In this document: positions 1 to 6,615 of the stretch, piece by piece
Layout: every line of letters starts with the position of its first letter
How positions within the stretch are numbered: the first letter of the stretch is position 1
Source: Clostridiales bacterium UBA1777
Lineage (GTDB): Bacteria; Bacillota; Clostridia; Oscillospirales; Oscillospiraceae
Reading direction: 5' to 3'
Assembly: GCA_002315275.1 (NCBI GenBank)
Contig: DCGN01000079.1
Span: 16,146 to 24,626 of the forward strand
DNA: 8,481 nucleotides
The notes under the pieces: generated by a model
Seen by the model: the letters and a program-made list of their open reading frames with translations, nothing else
The model's database searches: none
What the model was told of the DNA's origin: nothing
Program-made: the position numbers and the translations under genes

Positions 1-665
1 TTATACTTCTGGTCGAGGAAGAAGCCCGTCTTCTGCCCGTTTTCAACGTCAACGGAGTAGTAAACGCCGTTTTCGCATATTTCGGTCACGGTGCTGTCCG
101 GATGAGTTTCGCCGTACCAGCCCTTATACTCCTCCATACCCTCGAGCCTGCGGATGGCAACATCGTTTCGCTCGAAGATGGCGGAGACGGTCTGTCCGTC
201 CTCTCTGAGAACCTCGAGTATGAGCGGAAAGATAACATCCTTTATACGCTCTATTCCGACTGACAGGGTTTGCGTGACGAGGATATCTGAAAATCTGTCC
301 ACCGTCAGGCCGGGGAAGCCGTCTGCCTCGCCGAAGATAACGCGGCAGGCTGAGATATCATCTCCCATGACCGTTTTTCTGTAATCCCATGCGTATTTAA
401 TTCTGCGCTTCCAGAAAGCCTCGTCAAAGGTGTCATTTGCATTGCGCGAAACGAGGCGAATGCGGATCTTGCTCTCGAGGCTCACAAAGCCCGTACCGAG
501 ATATTTTCCGTTTTCGCTTACGGCATCTACCAGCTCTCCGTTTTCCGCCTCGGGCGCGGAGACTACCTCTGCCTCATATATCCAAGGGTGTCCGTCATCT
601 ACCCAACGGGTGCCCTTTTTTGTGACCACGAACTTTTTAAAAGCTCTTTCTGCCTTCATTTTCAT
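1..665 (-). CDS. rlmI: RlmI/YwbD-type class I SAM-dependent rRNA methyltransferase, N-terminal part (runs off window)
   Basis: Partial gene: 221 codons are present and the frame stays open to the window edge. The N-terminal ~80 residues (VTKKGTRWVDDGHPWIYEAE, then an ENGKYLGTGF segment) match the PUA-like domain that starts this family. Residues ~210-220 read GQKTGFFLDQK, the conserved entry to the Rossmann methyltransferase domain (family form GxKTGFFLDQRxNR). The SAM-binding and catalytic cysteine region lies outside the window. Family members methylate C5 of a cytosine in 23S rRNA (C1962 in E. coli RlmI); the exact target here is inferred. Two starts compete: ATG at 665 lies only 4 bases after AAGGA, while ATG at 659 has a more usual spacing of 10. 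I use the longer form. The gene has its own promoter and is separated from the ATPase gene by a terminator. Confidence 0.88.
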   Translation of the reverse strand, partial: MKMKAERAFKKFVVTKKGTRWVDDGHPWIYEAEVVSAPEAENGELVDAVSENGKYLGTGFVSLESKIRIRLVSRNANDTFDEAFWKRRIKYAWDYRKTVMGDDISACRVIFGEADGFPGLTVDRFSDILVTQTLSVGIERIKDVIFPLILEVLREDGQTVSAIFERNDVAIRRLEGMEEYKGWYGETHPDSTVTEICENGVYYSVDVENGQKTGFFLDQKY

Positions 666-710
666 CTATTCCTTAACAGTTTAAAATGTGAAAAATTTCT
701 TCTCACGGAC

Positions 711-739
711 AGTATATATTAAAATAATTTTCATTTCAA
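711..739 (-). promoter_or_regulatory. Promoter of the rRNA methyltransferase gene
   Basis: On the minus strand, TTGAAA (739-734) and TATACT (716-711) are separated by exactly 17 bases, five of six matches each to the sigma-A consensus. This places the transcript start near 704, giving a 5' UTR of about 40 bases. No operator is evident. Confidence 0.75.
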
Positions 740-810
740 GTGTTTTCTGAAAAAAATATTTAGCGATCGTTCAATTTGTCAATTTGTCCTAAAACTCGCG
801 TTTTCAGGCG

Positions 811-845
811 AAAAAAACCTGCCTCTGTTATGCACAAAGGCAGGT
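811..845 (-). terminator. Intrinsic terminator after the copper ATPase gene
   Basis: On the minus strand, ACCTGCCT (845-838) pairs perfectly with AGGCAGGT (824-817) around a 13-base loop and runs into a T tract (817-811). It lies about 70 bases after the ATPase stop codon and separates that gene from the methyltransferase promoter. Confidence 0.9.
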
Positions 846-913
846 GTAAAAATTGATTTATGAGGTTTGCTTTGACTGCTGCCGGTTCATCATCTCAGAC
901 AGACGTTTTTCAG

Positions 914-3391
914 TCATTCGATTCCCGGCACGTCATATCCCTGCGCCTCGACAGCCGCCTTAAGAGCTTCGTTTTCTATCGGCGCGCTCATTGTAACAAC
1001 AGCCGTCCCTGCCTCGTGGCTGACAACAGCCTCAATAATGCCGTCCATTGCTTCGAGCGTCTTTTTTACTCTCGCCTCGCAATGCGGGCACATCATGCCC
1101 TCTATCTTCATTGTCTTCGTCACGGTCTTTATCTCCTTTTCATGTATTTTCTTTTTCATATCGCGGCGCGGGTCATATATATCCCTGAGATTCAGCCTCA
1201 GCGCATTCGTCACAACGCAGAAGCTCGAAAGGCTCATTGCCGCCGCGCCGACCATCGGGTTCAGCTCGATCCCCGCAAAAATGAGCGCTCCCGCCGCGAG
1301 CGGAACACAAACTGCATTATAGAAAAATGCCCAGAACAGATTCTCTTTAATATTCGTAAGGGTTGCCCGCCCGAGGCGTATCGCCGCAGGCACGTCGGTC
1401 AGTCTGCTCTGCACGAGCACAATGTCAGCCGCATCAACGGCAACGTCTGCTCCCGCTCCTATCGCCATACCGATATCCGCTCTTGTGAGCGCGGGGGCAT
1501 CGTTTATCCCGTCTCCGACCATTGCGACCTTTCCTCGAAGCGCGAGCTTGCGTATCTCTTTTTCCTTGCCGTCGGGCAGGACTCCCGCGATGACGCGCTC
1601 TATCCCCGCCTCCGAAGCTATTGCCTTCGCAGTCTTTTCGTTATCTCCCGTCAGCATGATGACGGATATGCCCATACCCTTGAGCTCCGAAACGGCCCTT
1701 GCGCTATCCTCCTTGATTGCATCAGCAACGCCTATTATGCCGAGCAGTCTGTCGGAATATGCGAAAACGAGCGGCGTTTCTCCTCGCTCGGAGAGCTTTT
1801 CCGCATTGCGAAGCATCTCTTCCGTGAGCTTCAGCTTCTCAGATAGAAACTTCACGCTTCCGCCGAAAAGCTTTTTTCCGGCAAGTATTCCCGAAAGGCC
1901 GAGCCCCGGCAGCACCTTGAAGCTCTCAACGGGCTGCGTTTTGATATCTCTCTGCTCCGCAAACGAAATCACTGCGCGTGCAAGCGGGTGCTCGCTCATC
2001 GCTTCTGCGGATGCCGCCGCACAAATAAGCTCCTCCTCCGTGACTCCGTTCGCCGGAATAACGTTTTTTACGATCGGCGTTCCTACGGTGACCGTGCCCG
2101 TTTTATCGAGCACGACTATTTCCGTTCTGCCTGCCGCCTCAAGCGATGCGGCTGTTTTAAAAAGAATACCGTGTTTTGCACCGACTCCCGAGCCGACCAT
2201 GATTGCAACAGGCGTTGCGAGGCCGAGTGCACACGGGCAGCTTATTACGAGCACCGATATGCCCCTTGCCACGGCAAAGCCGAGCGTTCTGCCGGCAATG
2301 AGCCAGATCAGAAACGTCACGGCCGCTATCGCCATCACGGACGGGACGAACACTCCCGCCACCTTATCCGCGAGCTTCGCGATCGGTGCCTTCGTGGCCG
2401 AGGCCTCCTCGACCATGCGGATTATTTTCGACAGCGTTGTGTTCTCGCCGACACGCGTTGCTTCGCATCTGAGGTAGCCCGACATATTCACAGTTGCTGC
2501 GGACACAGTATCACCCTGCGCCTTATCAACGGGCATGCTCTCCCCCGTCAGTGCCGACTCATCTACTGAGCTTACGCCCGAGAGCACGATCCCGTCCACG
2601 GGGATATTCTCCCCCGCACGGACGGCAAACACATCGCCGCACTTTACATCTTCTATAGGTACGGTTTTTTCCTCGCCGTCAATTAAGACGTTCGCCGTGT
2701 CGGGGCGAAGCTTCATCAGAGAGCGGATCGCATCTGTAGTTTTTCCCTTTGACCTCGCCTCGAGCATCTTGCCGACGGTAATAAGCGTGAGTATCATTGC
2801 AGCCGACTCGAAATACAAGCCGTGCGCAAGGTCGGAAAGGGAGCTGTCCTGCAAGGTCATTTTGAACATCACGCCGACACTGTACACAAATGCAGCCGAC
2901 GCGCCGAGCGCAACGAGCGTATCCATATTCGGCGCGCGGTGCATGAGGCCGCGGAAGCCGTTTATAAAGAATCTGCGGTTTATCAGCATCACCGCGGCGG
3001 CAAGCAGAAACTCAATGAGCGCGATTGCCATATAGTTTCCGTCCAGTGCCGCAGGAACGGGGAAGCCCCACATCATATAGCCCATCGAGAAGTACATGAG
3101 CACCGCGAGAAAGACTATCGAGCACAAAAGGCGCTTCACGAGCTTCGGAGTATCCGTGTCCTCAAGGGTCGGCTGCTTTGCTTCGGCCTTTGCTCCCTTT
3201 GGCGATGCGCCGTAGCCCGCCGCGGCAACGGCTGAGATTATTGCAGCGTCCGACGCGGTCCCGACAACGCTCATTGAGTTCGTAAGCAGGCTGACTGAGC
3301 ACTCCGAAACGCCTTCGACCGCGCTCACAGCCTTCTCGACCCGTGCGGAGCACGCCGCGCAGCTCATTCCCGTTATATCAAATCGGCGCAT
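914..3391 (-). CDS. copA: Copper-type P1B ATPase (CopA-like) with N-terminal and C-terminal HMA domains
   Basis: An 825-residue membrane pump that by family exports Cu(I) using ATP. Visible in order: HMA domain 1-65 with GMSCAAC (Cys11, Cys14); membrane helices from ~88; TGES actuator motif 282-285; CPC metal motif 385-387 in the transport helix; DKTGT with the phosphorylated Asp429; SEHPL 466-470 in the nucleotide domain; TGD 581-583; GDGINDAP 626-633; then YN 691-692 and MSLSS 719-723, the last-two-helix signature of Cu(I) pumps. After a charged linker (~740-758), a second HMA domain (~760-822) has MMCPHC (Cys768, Cys771). Most bacterial CopA proteins carry their HMA domains only at the N terminus; the tail domain resembles a fused CopZ-type chaperone. 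AGGGGGTG sits 5 bases before the ATG. It has its own promoter. No csoR, copY or separate copZ is present in the window. Ag(I) transport is also possible. Confidence 0.95.
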   Translation of the reverse strand: MRRFDITGMSCAACSARVEKAVSAVEGVSECSVSLLTNSMSVVGTASDAAIISAVAAAGYGASPKGAKAEAKQPTLEDTDTPKLVKRLLCSIVFLAVLMYFSMGYMMWGFPVPAALDGNYMAIALIEFLLAAAVMLINRRFFINGFRGLMHRAPNMDTLVALGASAAFVYSVGVMFKMTLQDSSLSDLAHGLYFESAAMILTLITVGKMLEARSKGKTTDAIRSLMKLRPDTANVLIDGEEKTVPIEDVKCGDVFAVRAGENIPVDGIVLSGVSSVDESALTGESMPVDKAQGDTVSAATVNMSGYLRCEATRVGENTTLSKIIRMVEEASATKAPIAKLADKVAGVFVPSVMAIAAVTFLIWLIAGRTLGFAVARGISVLVISCPCALGLATPVAIMVGSGVGAKHGILFKTAASLEAAGRTEIVVLDKTGTVTVGTPIVKNVIPANGVTEEELICAAASAEAMSEHPLARAVISFAEQRDIKTQPVESFKVLPGLGLSGILAGKKLFGGSVKFLSEKLKLTEEMLRNAEKLSERGETPLVFAYSDRLLGIIGVADAIKEDSARAVSELKGMGISVIMLTGDNEKTAKAIASEAGIERVIAGVLPDGKEKEIRKLALRGKVAMVGDGINDAPALTRADIGMAIGAGADVAVDAADIVLVQSRLTDVPAAIRLGRATLTNIKENLFWAFFYNAVCVPLAAGALIFAGIELNPMVGAAAMSLSSFCVVTNALRLNLRDIYDPRRDMKKKIHEKEIKTVTKTMKIEGMMCPHCEARVKKTLEAMDGIIEAVVSHEAGTAVVTMSAPIENEALKAAVEAQGYDVPGIE

Positions 3392-3426
3392 TATCTCACC
3401 CCCTGCTCATAGTATTTCTTATTTAA

Positions 3427-3455
3427 ATTATATTACCCATTTAAGACACGGTCAA
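3427..3455 (-). promoter_or_regulatory. Promoter of the copper ATPase gene
   Basis: TTGACC (3455-3450) and a perfect TATAAT (3432-3427) are 17 bases apart on the minus strand, predicting a start near 3420 and a 5' UTR of about 30 bases. TTAAAT and ATTTAA form a 6-base inverted repeat with a 10-base spacer around the -10 box (3443-3422). It could be an operator, but it is AT-rich and unlike the known CsoR or CopY sites, so I do not call it one. Confidence 0.85.
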
Positions 3456-3457
3456 GT

Positions 3458-3488
3458 AAAAACGGCAATCCCTCCCGAGACTGCCGTT
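3458..3488 (-). terminator. Intrinsic terminator of the SBP1-permease-ATPase operon
   Basis: AACGGCA (3488-3482) pairs with TGCCGTT (3467-3461) around a 14-base loop, followed by a short T run to about 3458 on the minus strand. It begins 8 bases after the ABC ATPase stop codon. Its T run ends only three bases before the -35 box of the copper ATPase promoter. Confidence 0.85.
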
Positions 3489-3495
3489 AAAAAAC

Positions 3496-4293
3496 TTATT
3501 TAGAAAGAAGCACCTGATCGGACTCGATACCCGCTCCGACTATCTGCTGGAACGCGTCCATGAGCTCTTTCTTCGTGAGATGAGCCTTTTCCTCGCCGCG
3601 CACGTCAAGAATGATCTTGCCCTCATTCATCATGATAAGGCGGTTGCCGTGCTTGATGGCATGGGACATATTGTGGGTTATCATCATAGTGGTGAGATTG
3701 TTCTCGGCAACTATCTTATCCGACAGATCCATGACCTTCTGCGCCGTGGCAGGGTCAAGCGCTGCGGTATGCTCGTCAAGAAGGAGGAGCTTCGGGCTCT
3801 TGAGCGATGCCATAAGGAGCGTCAGCGCCTGTCTCTGTCCGCCGGAGAGGAGGCCGACCTTCGCAGTCATTCTGTCCTCAAGGCCGAGGCCGAGGCCGCT
3901 GAGCTTTGCCCGGAACATTTCGCGCTCTTCGTTTGAGATGCCCCATTTGAGGCCCCTGTGCTTTCCGCGGCGCAGAGCAAGAGCAAGGTTCTCCTCAAGC
4001 CACATATTCGGCGCGGTGCCGAGCATCGGATCCTGAAATACTCGGCCGATGTACTGCGCTCTCTTATGCTCGGGAATCGCGGTGAGGTCAACTCCGTCAA
4101 GGATTATTCTGCCCTCATCAACGGGCCATACGCCGGCAACGGCATTCAGCATGGTGGATTTGCCCGCTCCGTTTCCGCCGATAACGGTCACGAAATCGCC
4201 GGGGAGCAGATGGAGATCAAGGCCGCGAAGCGCTCTTTTCTCGTTTATAGTGCCCTTGTTAAAGGTCTTGTAGACGTTTTGTATTTCAAGCAT
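3496..4293 (-). CDS. ABC transporter ATP-binding protein (TrpZ-like, aromatic amino acid uptake family)
   Basis: A 265-residue cytoplasmic ATPase that should power the permease encoded just upstream. Walker A is GGNGAGKST (~39-47), the Q-loop is in RVFQDP (~84-89), the ABC signature is LSGGQRQ (~149-155), Walker B is LLLLDEH (~168-174, with His after the catalytic Glu) and the switch His is in MITHNMSHAI. The DEHTAALDP form and the length are typical of ATPases paired with BPD_transp_2 permeases and PF04392 binding proteins, as in TrpXYZ of streptococci. The start overlaps the permease stop by 8 bases (ATGCTTGA), with GGGAGG 9 bases upstream, so translation is probably coupled. The substrate is inferred from family and from the operon's aromatic leader peptide. 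Confidence 0.93.
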   Translation of the reverse strand: MLEIQNVYKTFNKGTINEKRALRGLDLHLLPGDFVTVIGGNGAGKSTMLNAVAGVWPVDEGRIILDGVDLTAIPEHKRAQYIGRVFQDPMLGTAPNMWLEENLALALRRGKHRGLKWGISNEEREMFRAKLSGLGLGLEDRMTAKVGLLSGGQRQALTLLMASLKSPKLLLLDEHTAALDPATAQKVMDLSDKIVAENNLTTMMITHNMSHAIKHGNRLIMMNEGKIILDVRGEEKAHLTKKELMDAFQQIVGAGIESDQVLLSK

Positions 4294-5239
4294 TGGTCTT
4301 GCCTCCCTTCTTGAGTCTTGAGAAGGAGCTTCTCTTCTGTTCGCGCAGATACGGAACAGCGAGGAACAGCGCCACGATGACTGCTGTTATCAGCTTGAGG
4401 TAGTTAGAGTCAAGTCTGAGCCAAAGGACGAGTACGACAACGAGATAATACACAACGCCGCCGATGATAACGAAGCTCATAGTGCCCGCGAAGTTGAGCT
4501 TCTTGCCGAGAATGCTGCGGCCGAGAACCTCGCCGATGATGACTGCCGCAAGGCCAATAACGATCGCGCCGCGGCCCATGTTAATGTCCGCAAAGCCCTG
4601 ATACTGGCTCATAAGCGCGCCCGAGCCTGCAACGACGCCGTTTGAGATTGCAAGGCCGATGAGCTTCATGTTGTCAACGTTAATGCCCTGTGCGCGGCTC
4701 ATTGCGGGGTTGTTGCCCGTTGCGCGGATGGCGCAGCCCTGCTCCGTGCCGAAGTACCAGTAGAACACGCACACCAGCGCGGCAGCAAGGATAAGGCCCG
4801 TGAGGATAGCGCCGGGGATGCTGCGGGAGGAGAGCATGAGGTCATATTTATCGACGCTGAGCGCTTTGTTCGCCGCCATGCCCATTATTCTCAGGTTTAT
4901 CGAATAGAGCGAGAACTGCGTGAGTATACCGGCAAGGATGACCGGTATACCGAGCTTTACATGCAGAAGCCCCGTGCAGAGGCCGGCGAGCATTCCTGCC
5001 GCGACAGCCGCGATGACGGCAAGCCACGCCGGGCAGCCGCCGATTATCAGCATAACGGCAACCGCGCCGCCGAGTGTGAACGAACCGTCGACCGTAAGGT
5101 CGGCCACATCGAGGAGGCGGAAGGTTATGAATACGCCGAGGGCCATCAGACCCCAGATAAGTCCCTGTGCAGCGCCGCCTGGTATATTCTTGGCGAGCTT
5201 CAGGATGCTCAGCGATGCAAAGTATGCACTAACGCTCAT
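4286..5239 (-). CDS. ABC transporter permease (TrpY-like, BPD_transp_2 family)
   Basis: A 317-residue, strongly hydrophobic inner-membrane protein with about eight or more predicted helices. Family hallmarks are FRLLDVADLTVDGSF near residue 40, the cytoplasmic loop RATGNNPAMSRAQG, and the glycine-rich segment with MGRGAIVIGLAAVIIGEVLG. These place it with permeases of the branched-chain/ribose superfamily that partner PF04392 lipoproteins. The C-terminal tail is basic (REQKRSSFSRLKKGGK). It is the only permease in the window, so it probably serves both SBP1 and SBP2. The ATG has only a weak ribosome site (AGAGAG), and a hairpin lies in the 78-base gap after SBP1, so it is probably made at lower level than SBP1. 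Aromatic amino acid substrate is inferred. Confidence 0.92.
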   Translation of the reverse strand: MSVSAYFASLSILKLAKNIPGGAAQGLIWGLMALGVFITFRLLDVADLTVDGSFTLGGAVAVMLIIGGCPAWLAVIAAVAAGMLAGLCTGLLHVKLGIPVILAGILTQFSLYSINLRIMGMAANKALSVDKYDLMLSSRSIPGAILTGLILAAALVCVFYWYFGTEQGCAIRATGNNPAMSRAQGINVDNMKLIGLAISNGVVAGSGALMSQYQGFADINMGRGAIVIGLAAVIIGEVLGRSILGKKLNFAGTMSFVIIGGVVYYLVVVLVLWLRLDSNYLKLITAVIVALFLAVPYLREQKRSSFSRLKKGGKTNA

Positions 5240-5278
5240 TTAACTATTCTCTCTTTCGTTTCTGTAATCGCCCCGAAA

Positions 5279-5298
5279 GGGTGATGAATGCATCGCCC
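5279..5298 (-). other. Intercistronic hairpin between SBP1 and permease
   Basis: In minus-strand RNA, GGGCGATG (5298-5291) pairs with CATCACCC (5286-5279) around a 4-base loop with one C-A mismatch, followed by TTTC. It is too weak and lacks the T tract for a full terminator. It may stabilise the SBP1 message or partly reduce transcription into the permease, an arrangement common in ABC operons that need excess binding protein. Confidence 0.45.
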
Positions 5299-5317
5299 TC
5301 GGAGTTATCTTATTTGA

Positions 5318-6280
5318 TTATGCTATTGCGGTGTAGTCTGCGGGGATCGTAATGCCAAGTGCCGCGCATACGTCGGCATTATACTCTTTTTCAACATTCG
5401 GTGCAAACTTTATTTCCATTTCCGGGACATTTGCTCCGTTGAGAAGCACCTCTGCCGCCATCTCGCCCGTTGTGTAGCCGAGATCGTAGTAGGAAATGGC
5501 GAGCGTTGCAACGCCGCAGCCCTTGCAGGTGCCCTCGTCACCGGTGATAATCGGTACGCCCGCCTCAAGCGCTACGTTGTTGATAGCCTCGGTGCAGGAT
5601 GCGGCGGTATTGTCGGTGGGGATATAGATTACGTCGCAGTCTGCGCAGGCGGAGGCGGTCACGGCCGCGATATCGTTAGAGTCGGAGAAGGTGAATTCCT
5701 TCACCTCAAGACCCGCGGCCTTAAGATAGGGCGTGATAACGTCTGCCTGATAGCGGGAGTTTGCTTCGCCGGAGCAGAACAGAATTCCTACGACCTTTGC
5801 ATCGGGGAACAGCTCGCTTATCATTGCGGCCTGACCGTCAAGCGGAGCGAGGTCGGAGGTACCGGAGATGTTGGTGCCGGTCTTACCCGTCCAGCTGTCT
5901 ATTCCGAGCGCCGTGCCGTAATCGGAAATGGAGGTGCCGAGGATAGGGATGATATTCGTTGCGGCCGCGGCAGCCTGAAGAGCGGGCGTTGCGTTTGCCA
6001 TTATGAGATCAACATCCTCGCTCACGAACTGGCTGCAGATCGTGGCGCAGGTTGCGGAGTCGCCGGAAGCATTCTGATAAAGGAAGGTGACCTTATCTCC
6101 GAGCTTTTCTGTGAGAGCAGCCTTAAAGCCCTCAGTAGCGGCATCGAGAGCGCTGTGCTGAACGAGCTGGCAGATACCGACGGTGTAGGTCTTTTCGGCG
6201 GGGGACTGATTTTCGGTGCCGCATGCGCACAGAGCAAGAAGCATTGCAGCGGCGAGGATGAGAGATGCGAGTTTTTTCAT
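5318..6280 (-). CDS. Aromatic amino acid ABC transporter substrate-binding lipoprotein, copy 1 (SBP1, PF04392/TrpX-like)
   Basis: A 320-residue lipoprotein. Basic MKK, a hydrophobic stretch and lipobox LCA-C (lipidated Cys in LCACGTEN) target it to the outer face of the membrane. The body has the PF04392 pattern: VGICQLVQHSALDAATEGF near the start, DLIMANATPALQAAAAAT, ILGTSISDYGTALG, and the hinge-region YIPTDNTAAS. TrpX of streptococci and tyrosine-binding CD0873 of C. difficile belong to this general group. I infer Phe and/or Tyr as ligand from the upstream leader peptide. The mature protein has about ten cysteines besides the lipidated one, unusual for an exported protein. ATG 6280 is chosen because AAAGGAG lies 8 bases upstream and the signal peptide begins there; a longer frame to 6388 runs through the terminator hairpin and is not credible. 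About 76% identical to SBP2 (244 of 320 by hand). Confidence 0.93.
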   Translation of the reverse strand: MKKLASLILAAAMLLALCACGTENQSPAEKTYTVGICQLVQHSALDAATEGFKAALTEKLGDKVTFLYQNASGDSATCATICSQFVSEDVDLIMANATPALQAAAAATNIIPILGTSISDYGTALGIDSWTGKTGTNISGTSDLAPLDGQAAMISELFPDAKVVGILFCSGEANSRYQADVITPYLKAAGLEVKEFTFSDSNDIAAVTASACADCDVIYIPTDNTAASCTEAINNVALEAGVPIITGDEGTCKGCGVATLAISYYDLGYTTGEMAAEVLLNGANVPEMEIKFAPNVEKEYNADVCAALGITIPADYTAIA

Positions 6281-6288
6281 GGTTATTT

Positions 6289-6295
6289 CTCCTTT
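6289..6295 (-). promoter_or_regulatory. Ribosome binding site deciding the SBP1 start
   Basis: AAAGGAG, 8 bases before ATG 6280 and just downstream of the attenuator T tract. It excludes the longer in-frame start at 6388. Confidence 0.85.
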
Positions 6296-6300
6296 ATCAA

Positions 6301-6340
6301 AAAATAAAAAGACCGCACAGCAGAGCAGCTGTGCGGTCTT
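6301..6340 (-). terminator. Attenuator terminator (3:4 stem) in the SBP1 leader
   Basis: AAGACCGCACAGC (6340-6328) and GCTGTGCGGTCTT (6321-6309) form a perfect 13-bp stem with a 6-base loop, followed by T5-A-T4. It lies after the promoter and leader peptide but before the SBP1 ribosome site, so it must be read through for the operon to be expressed. This position marks it as an attenuator, not an end-of-gene terminator. Confidence 0.92.
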
Positions 6341-6456
6341 AATAAACCAGGCAATCGAAATTACAGCGTCCGTAATTCTTTGCAGCACAAGCTACTCTTA
6401 CTTTTTTCGGTAAAGTAAAAGCTAAAGCTGTATGCAAATGCAAAGCACTTAGACAT
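6309..6456 (-). promoter_or_regulatory. Ribosome-mediated transcription attenuator of the SBP1-permease-ATPase operon
   Basis: Three mutually exclusive pairings are visible in the minus-strand RNA. The protector 1:2 arm pairs CUUUGC (6445-6440) with GCAAAG (6383-6378), GCAUA-C-AGCU (6435-6426) with AGCUUGUGC (6393-6385), and CUUUUAC (6421-6415) with GUAAGAG (6401-6395). The antiterminator 2:3 pairs GUAGCUUGUGC (6395-6385) with GCACAGCUGC (6334-6325), ten pairs with one bulged U. The terminator 3:4 is the 13-bp stem 6340-6309. A ribosome stalled at the Phe/Tyr codons (6444-6412) would break 1:2 and leave region 2 free to form 2:3, preventing termination. A ribosome that passes them covers region 2, which lies inside the leader ORF. 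This is inferred from the fold and not measured. Confidence 0.82.
6361..6456 (-). CDS. Phe/Tyr-rich leader peptide (31 aa) of the SBP1 operon
   Basis: A short ORF lying wholly within the leader, from ATG 6456 to TAA 6361. Residues 5-15 read FAFAYSFSFYF: five Phe (all TTT) and two Tyr (both TAC) in eleven codons. The rest of the peptide (TEKSKSSLCCKELRTL) is ordinary. This resembles the attenuation peptides of E. coli pheA and pheST, which sense charged tRNA-Phe. The likely ribosome site is AGGAAGGG (about 11 bases upstream), and no other in-frame start exists in the predicted transcript. The ORF crosses region 2 of the attenuator, as the mechanism requires. The peptide itself probably has no function. 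It aligns with the SBP2 leader at Ala6, Ala8 and Tyr9, so the two are probably homologous. Confidence 0.85.
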   Translation of the reverse strand: MSKCFAFAYSFSFYFTEKSKSSLCCKELRTL

Positions 6457-6487
6457 CGAGGAGAATTCCCTTCCTCTGTATTCGATG

Positions 6488-6523
6488 GGTCGACTTTACC
6501 ACTTTTGGGCGGTAAAGTCAACC
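6488..6523. repeat. Large palindrome overlapping the SBP1 promoter (candidate operator)
   Basis: The arms GGTCGACTTTACC (6488-6500) and GGTAAAGTCAACC (6511-6523) are inverted copies matching at 12 of 13 positions, with a 10-base centre. The arms contain the -10 and -35 boxes, so a bound protein would block polymerase. The symmetry is only partly kept in the SBP2 promoter. Part of it could be chance, because TTGACT and TAAAGT are themselves nearly complementary. Confidence 0.55.
6493..6521 (-). promoter_or_regulatory. Promoter of the SBP1-permease-ATPase operon
   Basis: TTGACT (6521-6516) and TAAAGT (6498-6493) are 17 bases apart on the minus strand. The predicted start is near 6486, giving a leader of about 205 bases before the SBP1 ATG. 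The boxes and the AAAAGTG spacer motif are shared with the SBP2 promoter, which strongly supports both. Confidence 0.85.
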
Positions 6524-6562
6524 CGCTTTTACTACCTGTTATCAGATTTGGCGGTCATGGAG

Positions 6563-6591
6563 AAACGACCTATATATCTCTCGGTTCGTTT
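6563..6591 (-). terminator. Possible weak terminator after SBP2
   Basis: In minus-strand RNA, AAACG-A-ACC (6591-6583) pairs with GGT-CGTTT (6570-6563) with one bulged A and a 12-base AT-rich loop, but only a three-T run follows. It starts about 25 bases after the SBP2 stop. Termination may be incomplete, so some SBP2 transcripts could continue into the SBP1 operon. Confidence 0.35.
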
Positions 6592-6615
6592 TATGCAGAT
6601 TGATTAAACTTTCTG

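Noticed and set aside
772..788. Short direct repeat of CAATTTGT in the gap before the methyltransferase gene
   Set aside because: Two 8-base copies in AT-rich sequence, upstream of the promoter, with no further copies; probably chance and not a repeat array or CRISPR.
860..2477. Long plus-strand open frames (328 and 351 codons) opposite the copper ATPase
   Set aside because: They are antisense shadows of a clearly conserved ATPase; their translations are low-complexity or Arg/His-rich, with no recognisable domain and no sensible ribosome site.
3422..3443. CsoR or CopY operator at the copper ATPase promoter
   Set aside because: The TTAAAT/ATTTAA inverted repeat is AT-rich and lacks the GC-centred CsoR pattern or TACANNTGTA; it may be chance around the -10 box.
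6281..6388. N-terminal extension of SBP1 from 6388
   Set aside because: It would translate through the terminator hairpin and delay the signal peptide; ATG 6280 has AAAGGAG at good spacing and begins the lipoprotein signal.
6339..6521. A 60-codon minus-strand frame in the SBP1 leader
   Set aside because: Its TTG start is the -35 box of the promoter itself, so it would not be on the transcript; the 31-codon ORF in another frame fits the attenuator.
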